Origin: Corynebacterium lactis
GTDB taxonomy: Bacteria; Actinomycetota; Actinomycetes; Mycobacteriales; Mycobacteriaceae
DNA: 64,000 nt
Reading direction: 5' to 3'
Assembly (NCBI RefSeq): GCF_900519355.1
Contig: NZ_ULHE01000007.1
Coordinates: forward strand, 25,877-89,876
The notes under the pieces are model-generated. The model saw only the letters and a list, made by a program, of their open reading frames with translations, was not told the DNA's origin and ran no database searches. Position numbers and translations under genes: made by a program. This document shows, one piece after another, positions 28,267-38,116 of this stretch. Every line of letters starts with the position of its first letter. The first letter of the stretch is position 1.

Positions 28267-29922
28267 CTACCAGGTGCGGTCCAGCTGGGCGAAGTAGTCG
28301 CGCTCGTGCTCGGCGGCACGACGGAACACCGCGCGGGACTTCAACTGCTCGGCCCGCGGGGCGTCTGCCAGCGCTCGCTCGAGCGCTTCGACCGCCAAGA
28401 GTGCCGTGTCCAGGAAGGACTCGTCGGAATAGGATTCGACCCAGGCCTCGGCCGCCGAGCCGACCTCCTTGACCTCCGGGGCGTTCGAGATCAGCTCGGC
28501 CACAATCCACAGCTCGGCGACCAGCGTTGCAGCGGACACCGCGTAGCTGTTGAAGGCTGTGGCGCTCGCGTGCGCGTCAAGCAGCGCGAGAGAGGGGCCG
28601 GTCGGCTCGATGTCTTCGAGCTCCGAGTAGCTGTAGGACAGGGAGTCGGAGTTTAGCTCCAGGCAGCGAATGAGGCTCTCCTGCGCAAGACTCGACCACA
28701 GAATCTGGTCCTGCGGGAGGGTGGCCTTGATGCTCAGCATCGAGATGGCCGGGAAGATGTTGTGCAGGTACCAAATCTCCTGCTCCAGCAGCAGGTTGGT
28801 GTCCTCCGGGTTAAGGGTCCCTTCGCCGAAGTAAGAAAATGCCGGTAGCGCATCAATTTCTTCGACGATGTCGCCGATGAGATTCCACAGCGCGGTGGTG
28901 TGAGGGCCAACCGGCGCGATGGAAAGGGGCTTTCCAAAGAAGGAGCGAAGCTCGGGGGCCTTGGCGCCCGCAGCGGGGGAATCAGCTCGTGGAGTGGCCG
29001 TTGTTGCAGGCGAAGCTGCTGCCTGTGGGGACACCGACGCCGTATCGTCACAATCGGAAAAGCGCTTGGCGATGTGCCCGGGGCGGATCGTGGCCGCCTT
29101 CTCCAGGCGCCGGGCCCTGTGTCCGTGATCAATCGGGCCGTGGCCGTGGCCAACGTGGAGATCGTCCGCGAAAAGAATCGACTCGTTTAACCACTTGGTG
29201 GTCCAGCTAAGGGCCTCTTCGACAGCGAATCCCGCGCCGATGCGCGTAGCCAGCGCCGAGGACAGCGAGCAACCCGTGCCGTGCGTATTCTTCGTGTCGA
29301 TGCGACGGGATGTCGAAAAGGAGCTGCGCCCGTCCGGGAAGACCACGGCGTTTCCCGCTTCGTCCCCGGAGAGATGGCCGGTCTTGGCAATGACGATAAC
29401 GTTGTTCTTCGCCGCGAAATCCAGCGCCTGCTCAATTAGCTCTTCGTAGTCTCCCGCCGGTTCGGCGCCCGCCAGGAGAGCCAACTCCGGAACGTTGGGC
29501 GTGATGACATCGACCTCCGACACGAGAGTTACGAGGGCGTCCACCGCATCGTCGTCAAGCAGGCGGTCCCCGGAGGTGGCAATCATCACCGGGTCGAGCA
29601 CAATATTGCGCGGACGGTTCTCGCGAACCCACTCGGTGACCACATCGACGATCTCGCGAGAGCCGAGCATGCCGATCTTGACCGCGTCGATCTCGACATC
29701 CTCGGTCACTACCGCCAGCTGTTCTTTAAGGAAGCTCACGTCCGGCGTATGCACCGAGCGCACCCCCTGCGTATTCTGAGCAACCAGCGCGGTAACGACG
29801 CCCATGCCGTAACCGCCGGCAGCTGCGATGGACTTTAAGTCCGCATGCAGGCCTGCGCCACCGGACGGATCGGTTCCGGCAATTGAAAGGACGCGGGGGA
29901 CAAACTCCTTAGTCGGCGACAT
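28267..29922 (-). CDS. thiD: Fused HMP/HMP-P kinase (ThiD) and TenA-like domain
   Basis: A thiamine-synthesis enzyme. Residues about 1-265 are ThiD, which phosphorylates hydroxymethylpyrimidine twice (RVLSIAGTDPSGGAGLHADLK, VLDPVMIATSG, KNTHGTGCSLSSALA). A linker of about 60 residues leads to a C-terminal TenA/thiaminase II-like domain (about 330-551) that may salvage pyrimidine from damaged thiamine. The C-terminal domain lacks an obvious catalytic cysteine in the usual TenA context, so activity there is uncertain. ATG 29922 with GGGAAGG upstream is the likely start. No TPP riboswitch was seen upstream. Confidence 0.9.
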   Translation of the reverse strand: MSPTKEFVPRVLSIAGTDPSGGAGLHADLKSIAAAGGYGMGVVTALVAQNTQGVRSVHTPDVSFLKEQLAVVTEDVEIDAVKIGMLGSREIVDVVTEWVRENRPRNIVLDPVMIATSGDRLLDDDAVDALVTLVSEVDVITPNVPELALLAGAEPAGDYEELIEQALDFAAKNNVIVIAKTGHLSGDEAGNAVVFPDGRSSFSTSRRIDTKNTHGTGCSLSSALATRIGAGFAVEEALSWTTKWLNESILFADDLHVGHGHGPIDHGHRARRLEKAATIRPGHIAKRFSDCDDTASVSPQAAASPATTATPRADSPAAGAKAPELRSFFGKPLSIAPVGPHTTALWNLIGDIVEEIDALPAFSYFGEGTLNPEDTNLLLEQEIWYLHNIFPAISMLSIKATLPQDQILWSSLAQESLIRCLELNSDSLSYSYSELEDIEPTGPSLALLDAHASATAFNSYAVSAATLVAELWIVAELISNAPEVKEVGSAAEAWVESYSDESFLDTALLAVEALERALADAPRAEQLKSRAVFRRAAEHERDYFAQLDRTW

Positions 29923-29963
29923 GTAGTGGCACCTTCCCAACTAGCGGTGCGTATGGGGTAACG

Positions 29964-30020
29964 CAAACCGCTGCCTGAATAGTCGAATGATGTTCAATCA
30001 TAGTCTCAGGCAGCGGTTTG
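29964..30020. terminator. 15-bp perfect inverted repeat between gnd and thiD
   Basis: CAAACCGCTGCCTGA (29964-29978) and TCAGGCAGCGGTTTG (30006-30020) pair perfectly around 27 bases, which contain a small inner ATGAT/ATCAT hairpin. It lies after gnd and 42 bases before thiD on the minus strand. It could be a gnd terminator without a T-run or a leader structure for thiD. Confidence 0.6.
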
Positions 30021-30063
30021 GGCGAAGGGAAATAGGTCCCAATGGGGGGCCGTTACGAGAACT

Positions 30064-31505
30064 TTATGCTTCTACCTCGGTACGGTCACCCGACCACAGG
30101 GTATGGAAGGAACCGTCCTTGTCCACACGTCGGTAGGTGTGGGCGCCGAAGAAGTCGCGCTGGCCCTGAACCAGCGCGCCGGCAGGCGCTCCGCGCGCAG
30201 GCCGTCGTAGTAGGCGAGCGAGGAGGAGAAGACCGGAGCCGGGATACCGAGCTGAGCTGCGGTCACGACGACGTCGCGCCAGGAGTCGAGGCAGTCGGTG
30301 ACCTGCTGCTGGAAGTACTCGTCCAGGACCAGGGCGGGCAGCTCCGGGTTGCGGTCGTAGGCCTCCTTGATTCGGTTGAGGAAACGAGCTCGGATGATGC
30401 AGCCACCGCGCCAGATGGTCGCGAGCGCGCCGCGGTCAATATTCCAGCCGTACTCCTTGGCGCCCGCGTTGATCTCGTCGAAGCCCTGGGAGTACGCGAT
30501 GATCTTCGACGCGTACAGAGCCTTGCGGACGCGCTCGACGAATGCCTCGCGGTCGGCCGGGGGCTCCGCCAGCTTGCCGGACGGCAGGTTGCGGGCGGCC
30601 TCGCGCTGCGCGAGCGACGAGGACAGTGCGCGCGCAAAAACGGCCTCGCCGATGCCGGTAACCGGAATGCCGAGGTCCAGGGCCGCCTTCGCGGTCCAGC
30701 GCCCGGTGCCCTTCTGGCCTGCGGCGTCGACGATGACGTCGACAAGCGGCTTGCCGGTCTCGGCGTCGACCTGGGAGAGTACCTCGGCGGTGATCTCGAC
30801 GAGGTAGGAGTCCAGGTCGCCCTTGTTCCACTCGCGGAAGACGTCGGCGATCTCGGCGGGGGTCATGCCCGCAGCGTCGCGCAGAAGCTGGTACGCCTCG
30901 CCGATGACCTGCATGTCGGCGTACTCGATGCCGTTGTGGACCATCTTCACGAAGTGGCCGGCGCCGTCGGTGGAGATGTGGGTACAGCAGGGCACGCCGT
31001 CGACGTGTGCAGAGATGGACTCCAGTAGCGGGCCGAGCGAATCGTAGGACTCCTTGGTGCCGCCCGGCATGATGGACGGGCCGTTGAGTGCACCCTCCTC
31101 GCCGCCCGAGATGCCCGTGCCGACAAAGTGCAGGCCGCGGGCGCGGATGGCCTTTTCGCGGCGGATCGTGTCGGTGTAGAGGGAGTTACCTCCGTCGATG
31201 ATGATGTCGCCGGGCTCCATGGCGTCCGCCAGCTGCTCGATGACTGCGTCGGTGGCGGGGCCTGCCTGGACCATGATGAGCGCACGGCGGGGGCGCTCGA
31301 GGGAGGCGACGAACTCCTCGATGGTCTCGGAGGGGATGAAAGTGCCCTCCGAGCCGTGCTCTGCGATGAGCGCACGGGTCTTCTCGGGGCTGCGGTTGAA
31401 CACAGCGACGGTGTGGCCCTTGTGCGCAAAGTTGCGGGCGATGTTGGAGCCCATAACGGCCAGGCCAACGACACCAATCTGTGCGAGTTCCTTGTTATCG
31501 GTCAT
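30064..31505 (-). pseudogene. gnd: 6-phosphogluconate dehydrogenase, frameshifted near the C-terminus
   Basis: NADP-dependent oxidative decarboxylase of the pentose phosphate pathway. It has the dinucleotide-binding GVVGLAVMGSNIARN, the substrate motif SGGEEGALNGPSIMPGG and KMVHNGIEYADMQ. As given, the frame ends wrongly after GLRAERLPA. Restoring one base near 30177 (minus strand GGCGCGCTG to GGCGGCGCTG) gives the conserved ending LVQGQRDFFGAHTYRRVD and a stop at 30064-30066, 480 residues in total. ATG 31505 follows a TAGTAT -10 and is probably leaderless; a second ATG lies at 31514. A sequence error is the best explanation. Confidence 0.93.
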
Positions 31506-31626
31506 GGAGACCATACTAAAGCTTGGCGGGCGAAAAGTTCGCGTTCGGTCGCAATTAGCGTATGAAAATAGCCGAATTGCCAGAAATTTACCTCGAGCCC
31601 ATTTTCGCGCTGGCACAATGGCTCCT

Positions 31627-32178
31627 ATGAACCAAGAAACCGGCCGCGAAAACTCCACGAACAATGCGTCGGGCACCAGCGACGCGACCTCGCGCGAGAA
31701 GGGGCTGCGCGAGTATCTCATGTTGATCCGCAAGGCTGTCGACGCACCCCTGTCCGCGGAGGAAATCGGCGCCCTCAACAGCGCGATTGTCGGCTACCAG
31801 CTGGGAGGCTACGACGTGCTGCTCGGCACCCGCTTCGTCGAGGTGGGCCCCCGCAAGATCGTGGCCGAGCTGGCAATCGACGCAACCCACCTGCAGCCGT
31901 GGGGGCTTGCCAACGGAGGCGTCTACTGCTCGCTCGGAGAGACCGCGGCCTCGGTTGCTGGCTATATCGCTGCCGGTGCCGGCCCGGCCGTCGTCGGGGT
32001 CAATAACAACACCGACTTCTACCGCTCGGCCCGCGCCGGCGACACTGTCGTCTCGGTTGCCACGCCAGTACATCTCGGCCGAACCATGCAGGTGTGGCAG
32101 GTAGAACACAGCCGCAAGTCCGACGGCAAAGCTTTGGCCCGAACGAACCTCAGGGTCGCTGTCCTCAGCGAATCCTAG
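31627..32178 (+). CDS. PaaI-family hotdog thioesterase
   Basis: Hydrolyses acyl- or aryl-CoA thioesters. The 183-residue protein has a hydrophilic N-terminus, then a hotdog fold with LQPWGLANGGVYCSLGETAAS (in parts), matching the HGG-type helix of the PaaI family, and VGVNNNTDFYRSARAGD. Start ATG 31627 was chosen because CACAAT (31613-31618) is a -10-like hexamer nine bases before it; ATG 31618 is an alternative. It is divergent from gnd, as in C. glutamicum. Substrate unknown. Confidence 0.85.
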   Translation: MNQETGRENSTNNASGTSDATSREKGLREYLMLIRKAVDAPLSAEEIGALNSAIVGYQLGGYDVLLGTRFVEVGPRKIVAELAIDATHLQPWGLANGGVYCSLGETAASVAGYIAAGAGPAVVGVNNNTDFYRSARAGDTVVSVATPVHLGRTMQVWQVEHSRKSDGKALARTNLRVAVLSES

Positions 32179-32258
32179 AGGCCCGCTCGGGCCGGGGGCG
32201 CGGCAGGCGCTGTGACGGGGCGAGGGCCCGGGCGTGGGAGCCGGGGCGCCGCTGCTGC

Positions 32259-33677
32259 TTACTTAGCGTTCTTGCGCTGCTCGCGACGGGTGTCGCGGAT
32301 TTCCATCGGAAGATCTTCTTCCTTCTTGTCCTTCGTCAGCTCCGACAGGTGGTTGATGGCGTTGCGCGCGTACATCTGCTGGCGGGTCGAGACCATCTGC
32401 CAGCGGTCGCGGTTGAGGACGTTGAGGCCCCAGCTGACCACGGAGACCAGGCGGTTACGGAATCCGACCAGGAACATCAGGTGGACGGCCAGCCACAGCG
32501 CCCAGCCGATGAAGCCGTGAACCTCGACCTTGCCCATCTTCACCACTGCGGAGAAACGGGAGACGGTAGCCATGGAGCCCTTGTCGAAGTACTCGAACGG
32601 CGCACGTGCCTCGACGTCGCGGCCGTCCGCCTCGGCGGCGATGTTAGCGGCGACGTACTCGCCACCCTGGATCGCGACCTGTGCGACGCCCGGCAGGTTC
32701 TCGCGGTTCGACATATCGCCGACGGCGTAGACGTTCTTGTACTTGCCGACGGTCATGTCCTCGTTGACCAGGACGCGGCCCGCGCGGTCGGTCTCGGCAC
32801 CGGTCTGCTCAGCCAGCAACTTGCCCAGCGGGGAAGCGGCCACGCCAGCGGACCAGATCTTGCAGTAGGAAGGAATGAACTCTTCGGTGCCTTCCTTCAT
32901 ATTCTTGAAGGTCACGCCCTCGTCGTTGACGTCGGTGACCATAGCGCCGAGCTTGACGACGACGCCCATCTTCTCCAGGGACTTCTGCGCCTTGCGGCCG
33001 AGGCGCTTGCCGAACGGGGGCAGCACCTGCGGTGCGCCGTCGAGAAGCACAACGCGGGCCGCGTGCGGGTTGTAGCTGCGGTAGGACGAAGCCAGGGTGC
33101 GGTTGGCGAGCTCGGCCAGCTGGCCTGCGAGCTCCACACCGGTCGGGCCGGCGCCGACGACAACGAAGGTCAGGAGGCGCTCACGCTCGGCCGGGTCGGT
33201 GGCCAGCTCGGCGCGCTCGAAAGCGCCGATGATGCGGGCACGGATCTCGAGGGCGTCGTCGATGTTCTTCATGCCCGGCGCGAACTCGGCAAAGTGGTCG
33301 TTGCCGAAGTAGGACTGGCCGGCGCCTGCGGCGACGAGGAGATGGTCGTACTCCCACTTGGTGACGTTGTGGCCCAACTCCGAGGTGACGACCTGGTTCT
33401 CGACGTCAATATCGGTGACGTCGCCCTTGACCACGCGGACGTTCTGGACGCCGTCGAAAATGGTGCGGGTGGACGGGGCGATCTCGCCCTCGGAGAGGAT
33501 GCCGGTCGCTACCTGATAAAGAAGCGGCTGGAAAAGGTGGTGGTTAGTGCGGTCGATGAGGGTGACGTCGACGTCGGCGCCCTTCAACTTCCTCGCCGCG
33601 AACAAGCCACCGAAACCGGAACCAACAATAACCACGTGTGGGCGGCCAGAGTGCGGGCGGTACGGAGTCTCGGTCAT
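32259..33677 (-). CDS. ndh: Type II NADH dehydrogenase
   Basis: Non-proton-pumping NADH:menaquinone oxidoreductase on the inner face of the membrane. The 472-residue protein has the FAD-binding VVIVGSGFGGLFAARKL at the N-terminus, the NADH-binding FVVVGAGPTGVELAGQL near residue 165 and VYAVGDMSN. A hydrophobic C-terminal stretch (WALWLAVHLMFLVGFRNRL) probably anchors it to the membrane. ATG 33677 follows GAGGAGAAAA. Single-gene unit. Confidence 0.96.
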   Translation of the reverse strand: MTETPYRPHSGRPHVVIVGSGFGGLFAARKLKGADVDVTLIDRTNHHLFQPLLYQVATGILSEGEIAPSTRTIFDGVQNVRVVKGDVTDIDVENQVVTSELGHNVTKWEYDHLLVAAGAGQSYFGNDHFAEFAPGMKNIDDALEIRARIIGAFERAELATDPAERERLLTFVVVGAGPTGVELAGQLAELANRTLASSYRSYNPHAARVVLLDGAPQVLPPFGKRLGRKAQKSLEKMGVVVKLGAMVTDVNDEGVTFKNMKEGTEEFIPSYCKIWSAGVAASPLGKLLAEQTGAETDRAGRVLVNEDMTVGKYKNVYAVGDMSNRENLPGVAQVAIQGGEYVAANIAAEADGRDVEARAPFEYFDKGSMATVSRFSAVVKMGKVEVHGFIGWALWLAVHLMFLVGFRNRLVSVVSWGLNVLNRDRWQMVSTRQQMYARNAINHLSELTKDKKEEDLPMEIRDTRREQRKNAK

Positions 33678-33911
33678 TTGTTTTCTCCTCACAGACTTTT
33701 GCGTTCACAAGTGCCCGGAATCGATATGTTGTACCGATTCTCAAGGCTGGTATTCGAACATCTTAATCCCCGCGGTGCGCCGTCGCCTATTTGGGCCGTT
33801 CGCGATGTAGAGTGCGGGCGGTGACCGCGCGGGCGGAAAGTTGATACCCGCAACAATCTTACGAGTTTTTGACACGAGCTGCAGGGCACGGCGAGGAAGT
33901 GAGGGACCGGG

Positions 33912-35257
33912 GTGAATTCGGCAGATCGGCAGTCCGTCGACGCAGAGCGTTGGCCCCGCATTGCGCGCATCCCCGAGGGGCGCCTCCTGGATCGGCGGGC
34001 TCAGCTCTCCGAGAAGTCCTTTGAGCGACTGTGCGAGCGCTTTGGCATCGAATTGGGTAACTCCGTCGGCCCCGGCTCGGAGCGCGTCGACATGCACGTT
34101 TCCGACCCCGTCTTTTACTCGCGTATCGCAGAATCGGACTGGCTCGGGCTGGGCGAGGCGTTCCTCGCAGGGGAGTGGAGCAGCGAACAGCTTCCCCGCC
34201 TGCTCTCCCTGCTGCTGGACTCTGGCCTGGAGGTCGGCCCTGAGGGGTCCTTCTCGCGTAGCCTGCGGCGTCTTGCCCGCTCGCGTCCGCTTGCCGACGC
34301 CCCCGACGACGGTGGCGAACTGCCCACTTCACTGATCGAGCTCTACGCGGGAGAGCTGCTGTTCAGCGGCTCGGGACTATTCGCGTCCGGAGTCAGGACT
34401 ACCTCGCGGGAAGAAATACCGAATCACGCACGGGGCGCCGGGCGAGGGGGAGTGCCGTCGAAGTGGTCGGTGGACGTGACCTACGTCGACGCGCCACAGG
34501 GCGTAGTCCGCGCCGATCTTCCCGCAGCGCAGCTGCGGTGCATCGACAGGCTCCTGGATATGGCCCGAGTGCGCGCCGGTGACAGGGTGGCCGAGTGGCG
34601 TCGGCAGGCGGAGAGGTCGCGCTGCGGGCGGCGGACAGGGGAGCGGGCGCCGACGTGATTGCGGTGTCCGATGACCACGCGGAGGCGGTGGCTCGTCGTG
34701 CTGCGGTAGCTGGGCTATCAGGAGCGGTGCGCGTCGAGCAGATGGCACAGGCTATTCCTTCGCCGAGGAACTTCGTTTCCGACTACGAGGCCGTGATCAA
34801 TGTCGAGAGGCTCGAGACTTTCGGGATCAGCGGCATGACAAGGTGGCTGCGCAGCGCCGAGCGACTCCTGGCGGATCGCGGGACGATCGTCGTGCAGATG
34901 GCTGTGGCAACGGATGCGTTCGACGAGGCGGCGCAGCGGAGCATCGAGTTGATTCGCGCCTATGTGTGGCCACAGCTGCACTACGTGACGATGGATGAGT
35001 TCCGGCGGGTCGTCGACCGCGAGACGGGGCTGCGCGTTGCGGCGGAGGAGTACATTCCGGCGCATTTCGCCACGACGCTGCGGCTGCAGAGGGGCATCTT
35101 CGCGGGCAAGTCTCGGGAGGCCGCGGGGATTGGGTACGACCGTGTTTTCCGTAGGCTGTGGGACTACTCGTTGGCGCTGCTCGAAGCGCTGGTCGAGTCT
35201 GGTCGTCTGACCATGGTCCAGATCGAGCTGATTCACGCACCGCGCCGGTGGCGCTAG
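33912..35257 (+). pseudogene. Cyclopropane-fatty-acyl-phospholipid synthase-like methyltransferase, frameshifted
   Basis: SAM-dependent methyltransferase of the CFA/mycolate-modifying family. The N-terminal part shows WLGLGEAFLAGEWSSEQLPRL, typical of CFA synthases; the second part has ADVIAVSDDHAEAVARRAA and FVSDYEAVINVERLETFG. The frame breaks near 34595; adding one G (GCCGAGTGG to GCCGAGGTGG) joins them as VAEVASAGGEVALRAADRG over 448 residues. The classical VLDIGCGWG motif I is replaced by VRAGDRVAEVAS, so activity is uncertain even if the frame is intact. GTG start. Confidence 0.78.
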
Positions 35258-35375
35258 GCCACGAGGGCACGGCTGATTCCCGTGTTTGGCGACTCCGCGC
35301 GGGATTATTAGCGTTTCAATACTATTTTTCTAAATATGCTTCCGGGCGGGCCCTTTTCGGGCTACAAACTAAAGT

Positions 35376-37154
35376 ATGAGCGAGAACACTCCGGGCATCG
35401 AGCCCGCAGCCGGGACGTCGGCAGCTACAGCATCCTCCGTTGACTCGACGAGCATCATCATCGTCGGGGCCGGGCTAGCCGGCCTGGTCGCGGCGTATGA
35501 GGCCACACAGGCGGGTAAAAAGGTCATCCTCGTCGACCAGGAAAACGCCAACAACCTCGGCGGCCAGGCCTTCTGGTCGCTCGGTGGCATCTTCCTTATT
35601 GATTCTCCCGAGCAGCGCCGCCTCGGCGTGAAGGACAACCGAGAGCTGGCGGAGGAGGACTGGTTCAGCTCGGCGCAGTTCGACCGCCCCGAGGACTTCT
35701 GGGGCCGCAAGTGGGCGCGGGCCTACCTGGACTTTGCGGCGGGGGAGAAGCGCGAGTACCTGCGCGGACTCGGCGTGAAGTTCCTGCCCGTCGTGGGATG
35801 GGCCGAGCGCGGCGAGGGGCGTGCGGACGGACACGGGAACTCCGTGCCCCGCTTCCACCTGACCTGGGGCACCGGCCCGGAGATCGTGCGCGTCTTCGCG
35901 GAGCCGCTGGCCAAGGCGGCCAAGCGGGGGCTCGTCGAGTACCGGCACCGCCACCGCGTCGATGAGGTCATCGTGGAAGGTGGCCGCGCCGTCGGCGTGC
36001 GGGGCAAGATTCTCGTTGCCTGCGATGGCTTGGAGCGGGGAGTGGCGTCGTCACGCGAGGAGACGGGCGAGGACTTCGAGATTCGCGGCGCGGCGGTGTG
36101 CATCTCGACGGGCGGGGTCGGCGGCAATCTGGAGGCCGTGCGCAAGTGCTGGCCGGTCGAGCGCCTCGGGAAGATGCCCGAGGACATGGTTTGTGGCGTG
36201 CCTGCGCATGTCGACGGTCGCGGCATCGAGATTGCAGGTGCCGCCGGGGCGAACCTGGTCAATCGCGACCGCATGTGGCACTACACCGAGGGCATGATGA
36301 ATTGGAACCCCATCTGGCCGAACCACGGCATCCGCATTATCCCAGGGCCGTCGTCGCTGTGGTTCGACGCGGAGGGCAGGCGCCTGCCGGCGCCGTACAT
36401 CCCGGGCGCGGACACGGTGGGGACGATGAAGCACATCCTCGCCACTGGGCACACGTATTCCTGGTTCGTGCTGAACAAGAATATTGTGTCGAAGGAGTTC
36501 ATCTTCTCCGGATCCGAGCAGAACCCGGATCTGACGGACAAGGAGATCAAGAAGCTGCTCGGCAAGGTCACCTCGGGCGTGGCGGCGCCGATCCAGGCGT
36601 TTATGGACCACGGCGAGGACTGGGTCGTCGCGGACACGCTGGAGGAGCTGGTCGAGGGCATGAACCGGATTACCGGGGCAGACGCGCAGGGCGGTTCAGG
36701 CGAGGGAAGCGACGATCGGGGCTCCGGGGAGGGCGCCCCGGTCATTGACCTGGAGGACCTGCGCCGCCAGATTCACCTGCGCGACATGCAGACCGGCAAC
36801 CCGTACTCGAAGGACTACCAGGTCAACTACGTCAACGTCGCGCGGAACTTCCTGGGCGACAAGCTGATTCGCTCCGTGGCCCCGAGCCCGATCCTGGACC
36901 CGAAGAACGGGCCGCTCATCGCGATCCGTCTGCGGATGCTCACACGCAAGACCCTCGGCGGGATCGAGACGAACCTCGACGGCCAGGTCATGCGTGCCGA
37001 CGGCTCCGTCTTCGCGGGCCTCTACGCGGCCGGCGAAGCCTCCGGCTTTGGTGGCGGCGGCGTCCACGGCAACAACGCATTGGAAGGCACCTTCCTCGGC
37101 GGCTGCATCTTCAGCGGACGCCAGGCAGGGCGCGCGATGGCGCGGGAGGCCTGA
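35376..37154 (+). CDS. FAD-binding dehydrogenase, KstD/fumarate reductase-like
   Basis: A 592-residue flavoprotein. The N-terminal FAD motif is IIIVGAGLAGLVAAYEATQAG followed by GGQAFWSLGGIF. The C-terminal part has VFAGLYAAGEASGFGGGGVHG and GTFLGGCIFSGRQAGR, which complete the FAD site in the fumarate reductase/3-ketosteroid dehydrogenase superfamily. It resembles the mycobacterial Rv0785 type of unknown substrate. A Gly/Ser/Asp-rich insert lies near residues 430-450. It is a single gene; the substrate cannot be inferred. Confidence 0.85.
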   Translation: MSENTPGIEPAAGTSAATASSVDSTSIIIVGAGLAGLVAAYEATQAGKKVILVDQENANNLGGQAFWSLGGIFLIDSPEQRRLGVKDNRELAEEDWFSSAQFDRPEDFWGRKWARAYLDFAAGEKREYLRGLGVKFLPVVGWAERGEGRADGHGNSVPRFHLTWGTGPEIVRVFAEPLAKAAKRGLVEYRHRHRVDEVIVEGGRAVGVRGKILVACDGLERGVASSREETGEDFEIRGAAVCISTGGVGGNLEAVRKCWPVERLGKMPEDMVCGVPAHVDGRGIEIAGAAGANLVNRDRMWHYTEGMMNWNPIWPNHGIRIIPGPSSLWFDAEGRRLPAPYIPGADTVGTMKHILATGHTYSWFVLNKNIVSKEFIFSGSEQNPDLTDKEIKKLLGKVTSGVAAPIQAFMDHGEDWVVADTLEELVEGMNRITGADAQGGSGEGSDDRGSGEGAPVIDLEDLRRQIHLRDMQTGNPYSKDYQVNYVNVARNFLGDKLIRSVAPSPILDPKNGPLIAIRLRMLTRKTLGGIETNLDGQVMRADGSVFAGLYAAGEASGFGGGGVHGNNALEGTFLGGCIFSGRQAGRAMAREA

Positions 37155-37204
37155 GAAGCAGAGCGGCTGAACGGGGCCTGGCCCGCGGGCACCAGGACCC
37201 GGAC

Positions 37205-37489
37205 CTACTCCAGCCCGATGGAGAAGGCGCTCTCCAGGTCGTGGCGGGAGTAGGTGCGGAAGGCGAGCTGGGTCTGGGTGCGAATCACGCCGTCGACCTT
37301 GCTGATTAAGTTCGGGATAATCTCTGCCAGCTCGTCGTGGTCCTGCACACGGACGACCACGACGAGGTCCCAATCGCCGGTGACAGAGTAGACCTCGGTC
37401 ACGCCGTCGATGCCGACGATGGTCTCCGCGGCCTCCGGAATCTTCTTCGACTCAACATCGATGGACACAATCGCGGTGGTCAAGGACAT
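37205..37489 (-). CDS. Stand-alone Lrp/AsnC ligand-binding (RAM) domain
   Basis: The 94-residue protein consists only of the RAM sensor domain (TTAIVSIDVESKKIPEAAE, VYSVTGDWDLVVVVRVQDHDEL split here, RTQTQLAFRTYS). There is no DNA-binding helix-turn-helix. Such proteins form octamers that bind amino acids and may modulate full-length Lrp proteins. ATG 37489; convergent with the flavin dehydrogenase. Confidence 0.88.
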   Translation of the reverse strand: MSLTTAIVSIDVESKKIPEAAETIVGIDGVTEVYSVTGDWDLVVVVRVQDHDELAEIIPNLISKVDGVIRTQTQLAFRTYSRHDLESAFSIGLE

Positions 37490-37594
37490 GGAGGGGCCGC
37501 CTTTCCGAGTAGGAGCGTTTCTTTTTCGTCACAATTCTACGTCCTCGGTGAGCAGCGCCTGGAGGAGTAGGCCGAATCACTGTAAAACAGGACT

Positions 37595-38092
37595 ATGGCA
37601 CAAACAGCATTTCAGTCCAATCCAGTAAACGTCTCCGGCGAGCTGCCGGCCGTCGGCTCGAAGGTTCCGGCCTTTGAGGTTACCGCCGGCGACCTGTCCA
37701 CCAAGTCCAACAAGGACTTCGAGGGCAAGAAGGTCGTCTACAACATCTTCCCGTCCGTCGACACCGGCGTGTGCGCCGCGTCCGTGCGCCACTTCAACCA
37801 GGACGCAGCCTCGCTTGAGAACACCGTCGTCGTGAACGTCTCCCGCGACCTCCCGTTCGCGCTCGGCCGCTTCTGCGCCGCCGAGGGCATCGAGAACGTC
37901 GAGGTCGCCTCGGACTTCCGCCACGGTTTCGGCCCGGCGTTCGGCGTCGTGCAGGAGGACGGCCCGCTGGCAGGCCTGCTGGCCCGCGCCGTGGTTGTCG
38001 CCGACGAGGAGGGCACCGTGCTCTACACCCAGCTTGTCGACGAAATCACGACCGAGCCGGACTACGCCTCCGCGCTCGCGGCAGTGAAGTAG
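37595..38092 (+). CDS. tpx: Thiol peroxidase
   Basis: Thioredoxin-dependent atypical two-cysteine peroxiredoxin that reduces lipid and hydrogen peroxides in the cytoplasm. The 165-residue protein has the peroxidatic Cys60 in [15 protein letters not shown] and the resolving Cys94 in [12 protein letters not shown], the standard Tpx spacing. TAAAAC (37583-37588) sits six bases before the ATG with no ribosome binding site, so the transcript is probably leaderless. Confidence 0.96.
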   Translation: MAQTAFQSNPVNVSGELPAVGSKVPAFEVTAGDLSTKSNKDFEGKKVVYNIFPSVDTGVCAASVRHFNQDAASLENTVVVNVSRDLPFALGRFCAAEGIENVEVASDFRHGFGPAFGVVQEDGPLAGLLARAVVVADEEGTVLYTQLVDEITTEPDYASALAAVK

Positions 38093-38116
38093 TTAAAGGG
38101 AAGGGGCTAAACCTTC

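Noticed and set aside
29923..30063. TPP riboswitch before thiD
   Set aside because: The leader holds a strong inverted repeat, but I found no CTGAGA or ACCTGATCTGG-like core on the minus strand.
32094..33824. A 576-codon plus-strand frame opposite ndh
   Set aside because: Shadow of NDH-2, with no domain and low-complexity composition.
34377..34660. A separate small gene in the middle of the cfa-like locus
   Set aside because: The apparent gene boundary disappears when one G is restored near 34595; both frames belong to one methyltransferase-like protein.
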